A stretch of 64,000 nucleotides of DNA from Bacteroidales bacterium. Lineage in GTDB: Bacteria; Bacteroidota; Bacteroidia; Bacteroidales; UBA932. The DNA is taken from NCBI GenBank assembly GCA_017443845.1, contig JAFSXX010000029.1, forward strand, positions 48,670 to 112,669. Reading direction: 5' to 3'. Numbering within the stretch: position 1 is the stretch's first letter; each line of letters opens with the position of its first letter. A program made the position numbers and the translations under genes. Below, piece by piece: positions 9,669-17,566 of this stretch. The notes beneath the pieces were generated by a model, which saw nothing but the letters and a program-made list of their open reading frames with translations, had not been told where the DNA came from and did not search any database.

Positions 9669-9694
9669 GTCGGTGTTGAGATCAAGGTCTGACG
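9669..9694 (+). repeat. Copy of the rpsJ 3' end
   Basis: Matches 7996-8021 at 24 of 26 positions, the last 20 without mismatch. It encodes VGVEIKV-stop in the same frame as the real S10 terminus VEVEIKV-stop. The identity stops 2 bp after the TGA. Together the two copies flank the tRNA-Met and ATPase gene, 1,673 bp apart. The two substitutions suggest the copy came from a diverged rpsJ and not from a recent local duplication. Confidence 0.7.
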
Positions 9695-9846
9695 ATTTGG
9701 GGCAAAGCCCCCTATATCCCCCGCGGCTCCCGCATGGCCGGGACGCCATGCTCCGCCGGGCGCCTGCGGGCGCCTTTTTTTGCGGTCGGGCCTCGGGCTC
9801 CAAACCAGTTACTTACAAAGGTGGCTGGCCTTTCTTTTAAAAGAGG

Positions 9847-9930
9847 TGATGGAGACCTGCGGGTTTTTTGCAGGTCTCCATCAAAAATGGCGTTTTTTGA
9901 GGGAGACTTGCGTTTTTTTAGCAGGTCTCC
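9847..9930. repeat. Cluster of palindromic REP-like hairpins
   Basis: A perfect 14-bp inverted repeat TGATGGAGACCTGC (9847-9860) / GCAGGTCTCCATCA (9870-9883) is followed by GGAGACTTGC (9902-9911) / GCAGGTCTCC (9921-9930), which has one G-T pair. Between them, TCTCCATCAAAAATGGCG pairs with TTTTTTGAGGGAGA. This middle hairpin shares the core AAAATGGCGTTTTTT and the TCCAT/GGA ends with the 51-bp repeats around 54 kb. Confidence 0.65.
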
Positions 9931-10260
9931 ATCACTGGCGACACTTTTGCCATTTATAAGTCCTTATAGAAAGGCTTCTCTGCTATTTGACTTACCCCTG
10001 AATTCATATATCACGACGGCCGTGTGGGGTTTGGGGAAACGGCCAGCGGCCACGAAATGAAAATAATGGCAGTGGGATTCATTTCGTGGCATTGATTTGG
10101 GCAGAATCAGCGAAATTAGGGACACGAGATAAAAGAAATAGCGGTTATTTTCATTTCGTGGCAGATGGAAAGTGGCAGCTAGCAGATGGAGAGTTCGTGG
10201 CGGTCGGTCTGGATCATGCCCCAGCGCCATCACTGGCGACCTTTCAGCGTAGTACACCTC

Positions 10261-11670
10261 CTACTTCGCCATAGCGAACGAAACGCCCTTGGACTTGTTC
10301 CATTCGCCGCGGGTGAAGTCGGGGAGGACGACGGGCATGGAGCCGTGATTGATGGAGACTTCCGTAATCTCTACCAGGGAACTCCATTCGGCGGCGTCAT
10401 AGACGTCCTGGTCCAGCGGGAGACCGTTGTGGAGGCAGTATATGAGACGGTAGTCCATAATGAAGTCCATTCCGCCGTGGCCGCCGACCTCTTTGGCCTT
10501 CTCGGCGAGTCCGCCCTCTTTGGTGATGGGGTGCTGATACCTCGCCATCAGGGCGTCGCGAGCCTCATTGCTCATATACTTCTCCGCATCGAGGTCCTCG
10601 ATGCCGGCATCTTCCGGAACCGCGTCCCCGAGGGCGAGGCCCTGGTTGGGATATTTGTTGGCGAAGCCCCTGGTTCCGGTTATCTGATACATACGGCTGT
10701 AGGGCCTGGGAGTTGCCACGGCGTGCTCCACGAGGATGGTTTTGCCGTTTCGGGTGCGGATTAGGGTGCTGGTGTTGTCACCGTTGGCATATTCATAAGC
10801 GCCTTCGCCATAGCGGCTGTCGGCGGTCTGCTGGCCGCGGAAGGCGTCGGACGCCATCGAGACCAGCACGTCCATCTTGTCGCCGCGATGGATGCCGAGG
10901 TCCTGGCAGACGGGGCCGATTCCGTGGGTGGGATAGACGTCGCCGTTGTGCTCGCGGTTGTAGATCATCCGCCAGTCGCCCTCATAACGGTCCCAGTAGG
11001 GATCCAGATTATGGCAATAGGAGCCTTCCGCATGGACTATTTCGCCGAAGAGGCCCTGCTGGATCATGTTCAGGCAGGTGAGTTCGAAAAAGTCATAGCA
11101 GCAGTTCTCGAGCATCATACAGTGCCTGCGGGTGCGTTCGGAGGTGTTCACCAGGTCCCAGCACTCCTTGACGCTGGTGGCGGCAGGCACTTCTATGGCG
11201 ACGTGCTTGCCGTGTTCCATCGCATAGACGGCGATAGGGGTGTGCAGCTGCCAAGGGACTGCAAGATACACCAGGTCGATGTCCTCCCTCTCGCATAGTT
11301 CCTTATATGCCTCTTCGCCCCAATATCCGGCGGCGCGGGGTTTTCCGTGGCTCTCAAGTATCTGCTGGGCTTTTTCCACCCTCTCTTCGTGAAGGTCGCA
11401 CAGGGCCACTACGGTTGCGTCGTCGAGATAGCAGAAGCGATGGACCGCCCCTGGTCCGCGCATTCCGAGTCCGACGAAGCCGACCCTGACGTTTTCGATG
11501 GGGTCGCAGCTGAATCCCAGCATCGACTGCTGTCCGGCCGGCCGGGGAGGCGTGTTGTAAACTATCTGATTGTTTTTGACAGAATAACCGTAGGGGTCAT
11601 TCTGACTGCAACTTGAAAGCGCAAGTGCCGAAAACACGGCAAAAGAAATGCAGAAAAGAAACTTTTTCAT
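10261..11670 (-). CDS. GH109-family glycosidase (NAD-dependent alpha-N-acetylgalactosaminidase-like)
   Basis: 469 residues with a lipoprotein signal ending ALSSCSQ. A Gfo/Idh/MocA-type Rossmann fold follows (VRVGFVGLGMRGPGA), then EVPAATSVKECWDLV and the GH109 hallmarks YPTHGIGPVCQDLGIHRGDK and GGHGGMDFIMDYRL. GH109 enzymes use tightly bound NAD+ in a redox-assisted cleavage of alpha-GalNAc, for example from blood group A or mucin O-glycans. The lipobox places it in the periplasm or on the surface. It is a single gene transcribed on the minus strand. Substrate specificity is inferred from the family; related members of the oxidoreductase superfamily differ. Confidence 0.9.
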   Translation of the reverse strand: MKKFLFCISFAVFSALALSSCSQNDPYGYSVKNNQIVYNTPPRPAGQQSMLGFSCDPIENVRVGFVGLGMRGPGAVHRFCYLDDATVVALCDLHEERVEKAQQILESHGKPRAAGYWGEEAYKELCEREDIDLVYLAVPWQLHTPIAVYAMEHGKHVAIEVPAATSVKECWDLVNTSERTRRHCMMLENCCYDFFELTCLNMIQQGLFGEIVHAEGSYCHNLDPYWDRYEGDWRMIYNREHNGDVYPTHGIGPVCQDLGIHRGDKMDVLVSMASDAFRGQQTADSRYGEGAYEYANGDNTSTLIRTRNGKTILVEHAVATPRPYSRMYQITGTRGFANKYPNQGLALGDAVPEDAGIEDLDAEKYMSNEARDALMARYQHPITKEGGLAEKAKEVGGHGGMDFIMDYRLIYCLHNGLPLDQDVYDAAEWSSLVEITEVSINHGSMPVVLPDFTRGEWNKSKGVSFAMAK

Positions 11671-11884
11671 AACAAACCGCCGGGCGCCCTGACTGGTGCC
11701 CGATAATACAAAAATAGTGAATTTCAGCAGATCTCTATCACCGGCGCCTCTTCAGGAAAGTGGCAGCCGAATTCCTGACCAACAGGGTCCGTATCTGCCT
11801 GGCGCTTTCTTTCCGATGGTTTTCTTCGTTACAAGAATAATAAGTAAATTTGTGATGAACATAACTAAAGGTCGCATTATTGCT

Positions 11885-12856
11885 ATGAAAAGATATCTTG
11901 TACTGCTTCTCCTTCTGGCAAGCCTGACTTCGGGCGTATATGGCAAGGGGCACAGATATGCATCGAGGGCGGATGCCATTGCCGCGCAGATCCACGATCC
12001 TTCTTCGCGTTATGTCGTGGTGGCCTGCCATAGGGGTGACTGGCGCAACTGGCCCGAAAATTCTATCCCGGCCATTGAGAGTGTTATTCGGATGGGGGCG
12101 GATATCGTCGAGATTGATATCCATATGACGAAAGATTCGGTACTTGTCCTTTGCCACGATGATAATGTGAGGCGTACTACGAATTTCGCGGGCGTTTTCC
12201 GCGCCGAGAAGGATAAGAGTCCGAGGATCGCAGATATGACTCTTGCAGAGATAAAGCGCCTGTCGCTGAAGCGCGCCCATGGCGCCACCATCGATACGCT
12301 TCAGATTCCGACCCTGGAGGAGGCCCTTCTATGTACCAGGGGCCGGATCTGTGTCAATATCGACAAGGGATTCGATTACTATGATGAAGTGATCAGGGTC
12401 ACCGAAAAACTCGGCGTGACCTCTCAGGTGCTGATCAAGAGCAGCCATCCTATTAGGAAGGTCGCCGCCAGGAGGGCTCCGTACCGGAACAATATGATGT
12501 ATATGCCCGTCGTGAATATCCAAACCAAAAACGGTGGCAAGTTGTTCGATTCATATATGGAATCGGGAACCGTTCCTGTAGCTTACGAGGTTTGTTGGAG
12601 CCGGAATGATGACGGTTCTTTCCGCGAGGCTGCGCGAAAGATCGTTTCACAGGGATCTAAAGTCTGGGTCAATACCATTTGGGCAAGCCTGTGCGGCGGA
12701 GATGGCAATGATGACGATGCGGCTTTCACGGCAAAGGATCCCGGCGATGTCTATCGGCCGTATATCGATGCGGGCGTCTCGATGATCCAGACCGACCGTC
12801 CTGAGTTGCTGATACGCTGGCTAAAAAAGACAGGGCATCACAGGCTCCGCTATTGA
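11885..12856 (+). CDS. Glycerophosphodiester phosphodiesterase family protein, exported
   Basis: 323 residues from the ATG at 11885, which begins a clean signal peptide (MKRYLVLLLLLASLTSGVYG). The catalytic signature of GDPD enzymes is present: ACHRGDWRNWPENS (catalytic His), then EIDIHMTKDSVLVLCHDD (metal-binding Glu/Asp and second His) and a C-terminal SMIQTDRPELLIRWL. These enzymes hydrolyse glycerophosphodiesters to glycerol-3-phosphate and an alcohol. The signal peptide puts it in the periplasm. It stands alone, and the gene at 12882 converges on it. Confidence 0.88.
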   Translation: MKRYLVLLLLLASLTSGVYGKGHRYASRADAIAAQIHDPSSRYVVVACHRGDWRNWPENSIPAIESVIRMGADIVEIDIHMTKDSVLVLCHDDNVRRTTNFAGVFRAEKDKSPRIADMTLAEIKRLSLKRAHGATIDTLQIPTLEEALLCTRGRICVNIDKGFDYYDEVIRVTEKLGVTSQVLIKSSHPIRKVAARRAPYRNNMMYMPVVNIQTKNGGKLFDSYMESGTVPVAYEVCWSRNDDGSFREAARKIVSQGSKVWVNTIWASLCGGDGNDDDAAFTAKDPGDVYRPYIDAGVSMIQTDRPELLIRWLKKTGHHRLRY

Positions 12857-12881
12857 CCCTCCGGAACGCCTTCCTGAAGGC

Positions 12882-13361
12882 TTACTCCCTCTCAAGCAAG
12901 ACCGTAGCGAAAGCCGATACGCCCTCTTCGTGTCCTATGGGACCGAGGCCTTCGGTGGTGGTGGCTTTGATCGAGATGCGGTCCGTGGGGCAGGGGATGA
13001 CGGCGGCGATGTTCTCGCGCATCGTCTGGACGTAAGGTTGGATTTTAGGCTTCTGGAGAAGGAGCATTATGTCGGCGTTGACGAAACGCCAGCCCTTCTG
13101 GCGCACCATCTGCATTACCCTCTCGAGAAGGATGAGGCTGGAGATGCCCAGGTACTCGTCGTCAGTGTCGGGAAAGTGCTTTCCGATGTCTCCGAGGGCC
13201 AGGGCGCCGAGGATGGCGTCGCAGAGCGCATGCAGTATCACGTCTCCGTCCGAATGGGCCACGCAGCCTTTGTGGTGGGGAATCTCAACTCCGCCGAGGG
13301 TGAGGCCGAGACCCTCTTCAAGGCGGTGGATATCATAACCTAATCCTGTCCTGTATTCCAT
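12882..13361 (-). CDS. ispF: 2-C-methyl-D-erythritol 2,4-cyclodiphosphate synthase
   Basis: 159 residues, full length. It begins YRTGLGYDIHRLEEG with the zinc-binding DxH, has GCVAHSDGDVILHALCDAIL and GDIGKHFPDTD, and the C-terminal KATTTEGLGPIGHEEGVSA. IspF makes MEcPP in the non-mevalonate isoprenoid pathway as a homotrimer with Zn and Mg/Mn. A possible TAnnTTTG box on the minus strand lies at 13379-13386. It is transcribed alone, divergent from the FrhB-like gene. Confidence 0.97.
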   Translation of the reverse strand: MEYRTGLGYDIHRLEEGLGLTLGGVEIPHHKGCVAHSDGDVILHALCDAILGALALGDIGKHFPDTDDEYLGISSLILLERVMQMVRQKGWRFVNADIMLLLQKPKIQPYVQTMRENIAAVIPCPTDRISIKATTTEGLGPIGHEEGVSAFATVLLERE

Positions 13362-13425
13362 CTGGCAAACCGTTTTTGCAAAAATAAGAAATAGTTGCCT
13401 AAATTAGCGGTCAAGTATTCGTGAT

Positions 13426-14517
13426 ATGAAGTTATGCGGTATAAATGATTGTACCGGCTGCGGAGCCTGCGCCGCTGCCTGCCCCCGGGGATGCATCGCG
13501 ATGCGACCTTCAGCGGAGGGATTCCTCTATCCGGAAGTTGAAACCGAAAGATGTGTGGAATGCGGCAGGTGCCGGACGGTATGCCCGTCAATCACCCCGT
13601 TGCCGCTGATGAAGCCTTTGGAGGTCTATGCAGGCTGGTGCGAAGACCGTATCGTCCGTCGCTCGAGTTCCTCCGGCGGAGCCTTTTACGCCCTTGCGGC
13701 CGATACCGTAAAACGGGGCGGAGTGGTCTTCGGCGCCATACTCTGCGACGATATGAAGGTCCGCCACAAAGCGGCCCGAACCCTGTCGGAAATAGGTCGG
13801 ATGATGGGCTCCAAATACGCACAGAGCGAGCTGGGAGAGAGCTATGACCAGGCGCTGGAGTTCCTCGCAAATGGCCGTGAGGTCCTCTTCACCGGCACTC
13901 CCTGCCAGATTGCCGGTCTCCGTGCCCTGGCTCCTGACGATATGAAAGGCAACCTCTGCCTGGTCGATATCGTCTGCCACGGCGTCCCCTCCGTCAAGTT
14001 CTTCCTGCGATATGTCGAGTGGCTCAAGGAGAGCCATCCGGATATCGATCCGGGCACTTTCCGCTTCCGAACCCTCGAAGAGTGGAACGCCGTTCCCAAT
14101 GCGGAACTCTCCGGAGTCCGCACGCCGCTGCGCGGCCGCGACAGCATCTACACCAAGCTCTTCCTCAATGGATACCTTCACCGCGAATCCTGTTACGGCT
14201 GCCGCTACGCCAGGCCTGAGAGGGCTGGGGATATAACCATTGCCGATTTCTGGGGCATAGGGGAAGCGGGACGGTTCGACCACGATACCACGGAAGGGTG
14301 TTCGCTGGTTATGATTGATACGCCTGCCGGAGCGGAGAAGTTCGGCCGCCTTGAGGGCTTCTATGCAGAGAGCCGCCCCCTGGCCGAGGCGGTGCAGGGA
14401 AACGCCCAGCTGCGCGGCCCGGTTCAAAGGCCGCAGCAACGAACCGGGATATATGGATATCTCTTCTCGCATACTCCGGACGAGGTGCAGGAGAACCTCC
14501 TTCCCAGAAAAAAGTGA
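13426..14517 (+). CDS. FrhB-family iron-sulfur flavoprotein (F420 hydrogenase/dehydrogenase beta subunit-like)
   Basis: 363 residues. Two [4Fe-4S] ferredoxin motifs open the protein (CTGCGACAAACPRGC and CVECGRCRTVCP). FrhB N- and C-terminal domains follow, with SSSGGAFYALA, FTGTPCQIAGLRAL, DIVCHGVPS and CYGCRYARPERAGDITIADFWG. Family members pass electrons between ferredoxin and flavin; many Bacteroidota copies are found in cell-surface polysaccharide loci. Here the neighbours give no pathway, so the substrate is unknown. Confidence 0.88.
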   Translation: MKLCGINDCTGCGACAAACPRGCIAMRPSAEGFLYPEVETERCVECGRCRTVCPSITPLPLMKPLEVYAGWCEDRIVRRSSSSGGAFYALAADTVKRGGVVFGAILCDDMKVRHKAARTLSEIGRMMGSKYAQSELGESYDQALEFLANGREVLFTGTPCQIAGLRALAPDDMKGNLCLVDIVCHGVPSVKFFLRYVEWLKESHPDIDPGTFRFRTLEEWNAVPNAELSGVRTPLRGRDSIYTKLFLNGYLHRESCYGCRYARPERAGDITIADFWGIGEAGRFDHDTTEGCSLVMIDTPAGAEKFGRLEGFYAESRPLAEAVQGNAQLRGPVQRPQQRTGIYGYLFSHTPDEVQENLLPRKK

Positions 14518-14652
14518 TATACCGTAGTTTATTTCCGACCCCCTGTCCTGTATACACAAGTTATTTTTTATTATCTTTGTTTGTTACGTCCGTCATCCGG
14601 TATCAGTTTGCTGATACTGCGGCGGCGCAGAAAACGATAATAGTTAATCGAC

Positions 14653-15495
14653 ATGAAGAAAGTCCTTAATCTTTTTGCGGCATTCGCCCTGCTGGCTTTG
14701 GCTTTGCAATCGTGCAAGCCCCAGCCCTCGATGACCTTGAGCGCGGAGGCGATCACGGCTCCGGCCGGCGGCATCACGCAAGCCGTTAAAATCACGACTA
14801 ATTATCCCTGGACCGCCACAGTGAGCGATTCGTGGATAGTGCTTCACAACACCGAGGCCCTCTCCGGCGATGCCCTCATCGGTGTCTATGTGATGGCCAA
14901 CACCAGCTACGGCGAGCGCGAGGGTACCATCACCATTACCTGCGACGAGCTCACCAAGACCATCAAGGTGACCCAGAGCCAGAACGATGCCATCAGCATC
15001 GACGGCACGGCCGCGGAGATCACTTATGTCGGCGGAGAGATAATCATCCCCGTCGAGGCCAATGTCGCCTACGAGGTGGTAATCCCCGCCGGAGTGGACT
15101 GGATTTCCGATTCCGGCACCCGTTCGCTCGATGCGAAGCAGCAGTCGATAACTGTGGCGCGCAACGATTCCGAGGAGGACCGCAGCGCCGAGATCAAATT
15201 CCGCAATACGGCATCGGGCATTGAGAGGACCTATTTCATCAAGCAGGCCGGTTTCTCGCCGACCGTCGTGATAGAGCACGATCTGCTTGAGTTCACCGTT
15301 CCCGAGCTGACCGGCGACGAGGCAGTGGCAACCGTAATGTGGGGCGACGGTACGAGCGAGCCCTACGAGAAGGGCCTTTCCCACGAATACCCCGTAGCGG
15401 CCACATATAGCGTAAAGATCATAGGCAAAGGTATCACCGGATACTCGCTCCCCACCCTCGAGGGCGTGAAATCCATCGACCTTACAGAATTCTAA
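14653..15495 (+). CDS. BACON-domain lipoprotein
   Basis: 280 residues with lipobox ALQSCKP. Two BACON-type beta domains follow: the first has the typical NYPWTATVSDSWI, the second NVAYEVVIPAGVDWI and ends IKQAG. The final 60 residues contain WGDGTSEPYEKGLSHEY, a PKD-like or BspA-type module. BACON domains are thought to bind or present on the surface in gut Bacteroidales. It is the first of three genes with gaps of 16 and 12 bp. TATCTTTG at 14572-14579 is a possible -7 box. Confidence 0.82.
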   Translation: MKKVLNLFAAFALLALALQSCKPQPSMTLSAEAITAPAGGITQAVKITTNYPWTATVSDSWIVLHNTEALSGDALIGVYVMANTSYGEREGTITITCDELTKTIKVTQSQNDAISIDGTAAEITYVGGEIIIPVEANVAYEVVIPAGVDWISDSGTRSLDAKQQSITVARNDSEEDRSAEIKFRNTASGIERTYFIKQAGFSPTVVIEHDLLEFTVPELTGDEAVATVMWGDGTSEPYEKGLSHEYPVAATYSVKIIGKGITGYSLPTLEGVKSIDLTEF

Positions 15496-15511
15496 CAGAG
15501 GAGGAGAGCCG

Positions 15512-17554
15512 ATGAAAAAGATATCATTCATATCCGCAGCCCTCGCTGCGATGATGCTGGCCTCCTGCGGAGGAAACACTCCGGAGCCGGAAATCACTCC
15601 CGCACCCGACTTTATCGCCGTCATCGACAACGGCGCCACCAAGACCGACCTTACGATAGAGTCCGGGGCTTACGTCATCAAATGGTCGGAAGGGGACGAG
15701 ATCCTCGTCAAGGGCTCTTCCCAGGCCGTTTACAAGGTTAAAACGGCCGGCTCGCAGCGCACCGACCTGGTGAAGGTTTCGGGCGATGCCGGAAGCGGCC
15801 CCTATACCGCCGTATATCCGGCGGACCTGGCGGAAAAGCAGGAAATGCCCTCTGTCATAGACTACTGCGAGGGGGTCAAGCCCGCTTCCCCGATGACCGC
15901 CTCATCGTCCAACAATATCCTTCCCTTCAAGAGCGTCTTCGGAATGCTGACGCTCAATCTGACCTCCGGCCAGCCCATCAACGTGGCGAAGCTCGTGATG
16001 AAGGCCGACCGTCCGCTCAGCGGCAGATATGAAATAGTGAACGGCGCCGCCGTCATCAAGGAAGGAGAAGGGCTTACGATAGAGTGCGGAGAGGGAATGG
16101 TACTCGGCGACCAGGCCGTCACCCTCGGGATAGAGGTTCCCGAGGGGCGTTATTCGGGTATCAGCTTCTCGGCTGTCGATGCCGACGGAAGGGAATTCGT
16201 CGGCTCGCTCGGCGACCGTCCCCTCATCGTGGAGCGCTCCAAGGTCTGCTCCTACGACCTGCGCTTCGGTGACCTGAAGCACCTGACGACTACCCTCATA
16301 GACGGTCCGGCTCTCAATATGCGCCTCAAAACCCTCTCCAACAACAAGCAGATCGACAGTGTGACATTCCAGGACCGCAAGGTCAAGAAGATCGTCTTCG
16401 AAACTGGAAGCGCGGTTGCCGGAGGCACCGAGCTCCAGACTCCCGGTTCGGACTACAAAGTCTTCGCCAACTACGACTCGAATGAAGGAATAATGACCAT
16501 CAGCACCGCTGCCAGCGAGATATTCACCTCCAAGGATGCGAGCGCGATGTTCCGGAATTTCCAGCAGCTGGTCGAAATCGTGAACCTTCCCGCCCTCAAT
16601 ACCTCCAAGGCGAAAACTATGGACAGTATGTTCTGCATGGACTCCACTCAGGTCAGCAAGCTGGCCGAGATGGACCTGAGCGGCTTCGATACCTCCAATG
16701 TCACCGATATGGACAGTATGTTCTTCGGCTGCAAGTATCTGGTCAATCTCGACCTCAGGGCATTCAACACATCCAACGTGACCGGCTTCCGTTCGTTTGT
16801 CAGCCGCTGCGTCCGCCTCGAGAGCGTCGATGTCTCGAGCTTCGACGTGAGCGCCGCCGAGGACCTGGAGTATATGTTCGCCAACTGTACGAAACTGACC
16901 TCGCTGGACCTCAGCTCCTTCGAACCCTCGTCGGCCAGGAGCCTGCGGTATATGTTCGCCTATGACAACAGCCTTGAGGCGATAACCTTCGGCAAATTCA
17001 CCTGCGGGAATGCGGAGGATATGGACAATATGTTCCGCGACTGCAAGAACCTGCTCAGCCTCGACCTGTCGAGTTTCGATACGGGAAACGTAAGTACGAT
17101 GCGGAGCCTCTTCAATGGCTGCGAGAAGCTCAAATCGGTCAATGTCAGCAGTTTCGACGTCACTTCGGTGACCCATATGTCGTATATGTTCTACCACTGC
17201 TATGCCATCGAGTCCCTGGATCTGTCGTCGTTCAACCTTACGGTGACCTCCCCGAACTGCGACTATTTCTTCTGCAGGATGTATAACCTCAAGGACCTTT
17301 ACCTGGGTTCGACCTTCATCCTCACCAGCCTGCCCAGTTATTACGCGCTTGCCTCCTCCGATTCTTACGGCGTCAGGACCGGAAACAAGCCCGGTGCGAT
17401 TACCATCTATTGCGACGAGGCGACGGCCGAATTCATCGCGACCACCAACTGGCGCTGGATCAACAGCGGCTACAGCGGCCAGAGGGAGATCCCCGTCACA
17501 TTCCGTCATTACGAAACCAATGAAGTATTCACCGTCAAATGGGCGGCCAACTAG
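15512..17554 (+). CDS. Surface lipoprotein with fimbrillin-like N-domain and BspA-like leucine-rich repeats
   Basis: 680 residues with lipobox MLASCGGN. Residues about 25-255 resemble the fimbrillin-like N-domain of Bacteroidales surface proteins (TKTDLTIESG, IKWSEGDEI, PYTAVYPA). From about 330 to 600 there are repeated units of about 22-24 residues, such as LDLSSFDTGNVSTMRSLFNG and VDVSSFDVSAAEDLEYMFA, the DUF285/BspA-like leucine-rich repeat of surface adhesins. It lies between a BACON lipoprotein and a C10 protease in one operon. Adhesion is inferred from the family. Confidence 0.82.
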   Translation: MKKISFISAALAAMMLASCGGNTPEPEITPAPDFIAVIDNGATKTDLTIESGAYVIKWSEGDEILVKGSSQAVYKVKTAGSQRTDLVKVSGDAGSGPYTAVYPADLAEKQEMPSVIDYCEGVKPASPMTASSSNNILPFKSVFGMLTLNLTSGQPINVAKLVMKADRPLSGRYEIVNGAAVIKEGEGLTIECGEGMVLGDQAVTLGIEVPEGRYSGISFSAVDADGREFVGSLGDRPLIVERSKVCSYDLRFGDLKHLTTTLIDGPALNMRLKTLSNNKQIDSVTFQDRKVKKIVFETGSAVAGGTELQTPGSDYKVFANYDSNEGIMTISTAASEIFTSKDASAMFRNFQQLVEIVNLPALNTSKAKTMDSMFCMDSTQVSKLAEMDLSGFDTSNVTDMDSMFFGCKYLVNLDLRAFNTSNVTGFRSFVSRCVRLESVDVSSFDVSAAEDLEYMFANCTKLTSLDLSSFEPSSARSLRYMFAYDNSLEAITFGKFTCGNAEDMDNMFRDCKNLLSLDLSSFDTGNVSTMRSLFNGCEKLKSVNVSSFDVTSVTHMSYMFYHCYAIESLDLSSFNLTVTSPNCDYFFCRMYNLKDLYLGSTFILTSLPSYYALASSDSYGVRTGNKPGAITIYCDEATAEFIATTNWRWINSGYSGQREIPVTFRHYETNEVFTVKWAAN

Positions 17555-17566
17555 GAGGAAACGACA

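Larger units (their letters stand above)
9624..10260. other. Gene-free region of about 640 bp with palindromes
   Basis: No convincing gene is seen. It holds the rpsJ 3'-end copy (9669-9694), a GGGGC/GCCCC hairpin near 9699-9711, and the hairpins at 9847-9883 and 9902-9930. It also has an inverted repeat built on CCACGAAATGAA / TTCATTTCGTGG (about 10050-10090), part of which recurs near 10150. The phrase CATCACTGGCGAC occurs at about 9930 and again at about 10225. The region looks like a collecting place for small intergenic repeats. Confidence 0.6.

Noticed and set aside
11696..11884. 63-codon N-terminal extension of the glycerophosphodiesterase
   Set aside because: The extension lacks a signal sequence, while the ATG at 11885 starts a textbook signal peptide.
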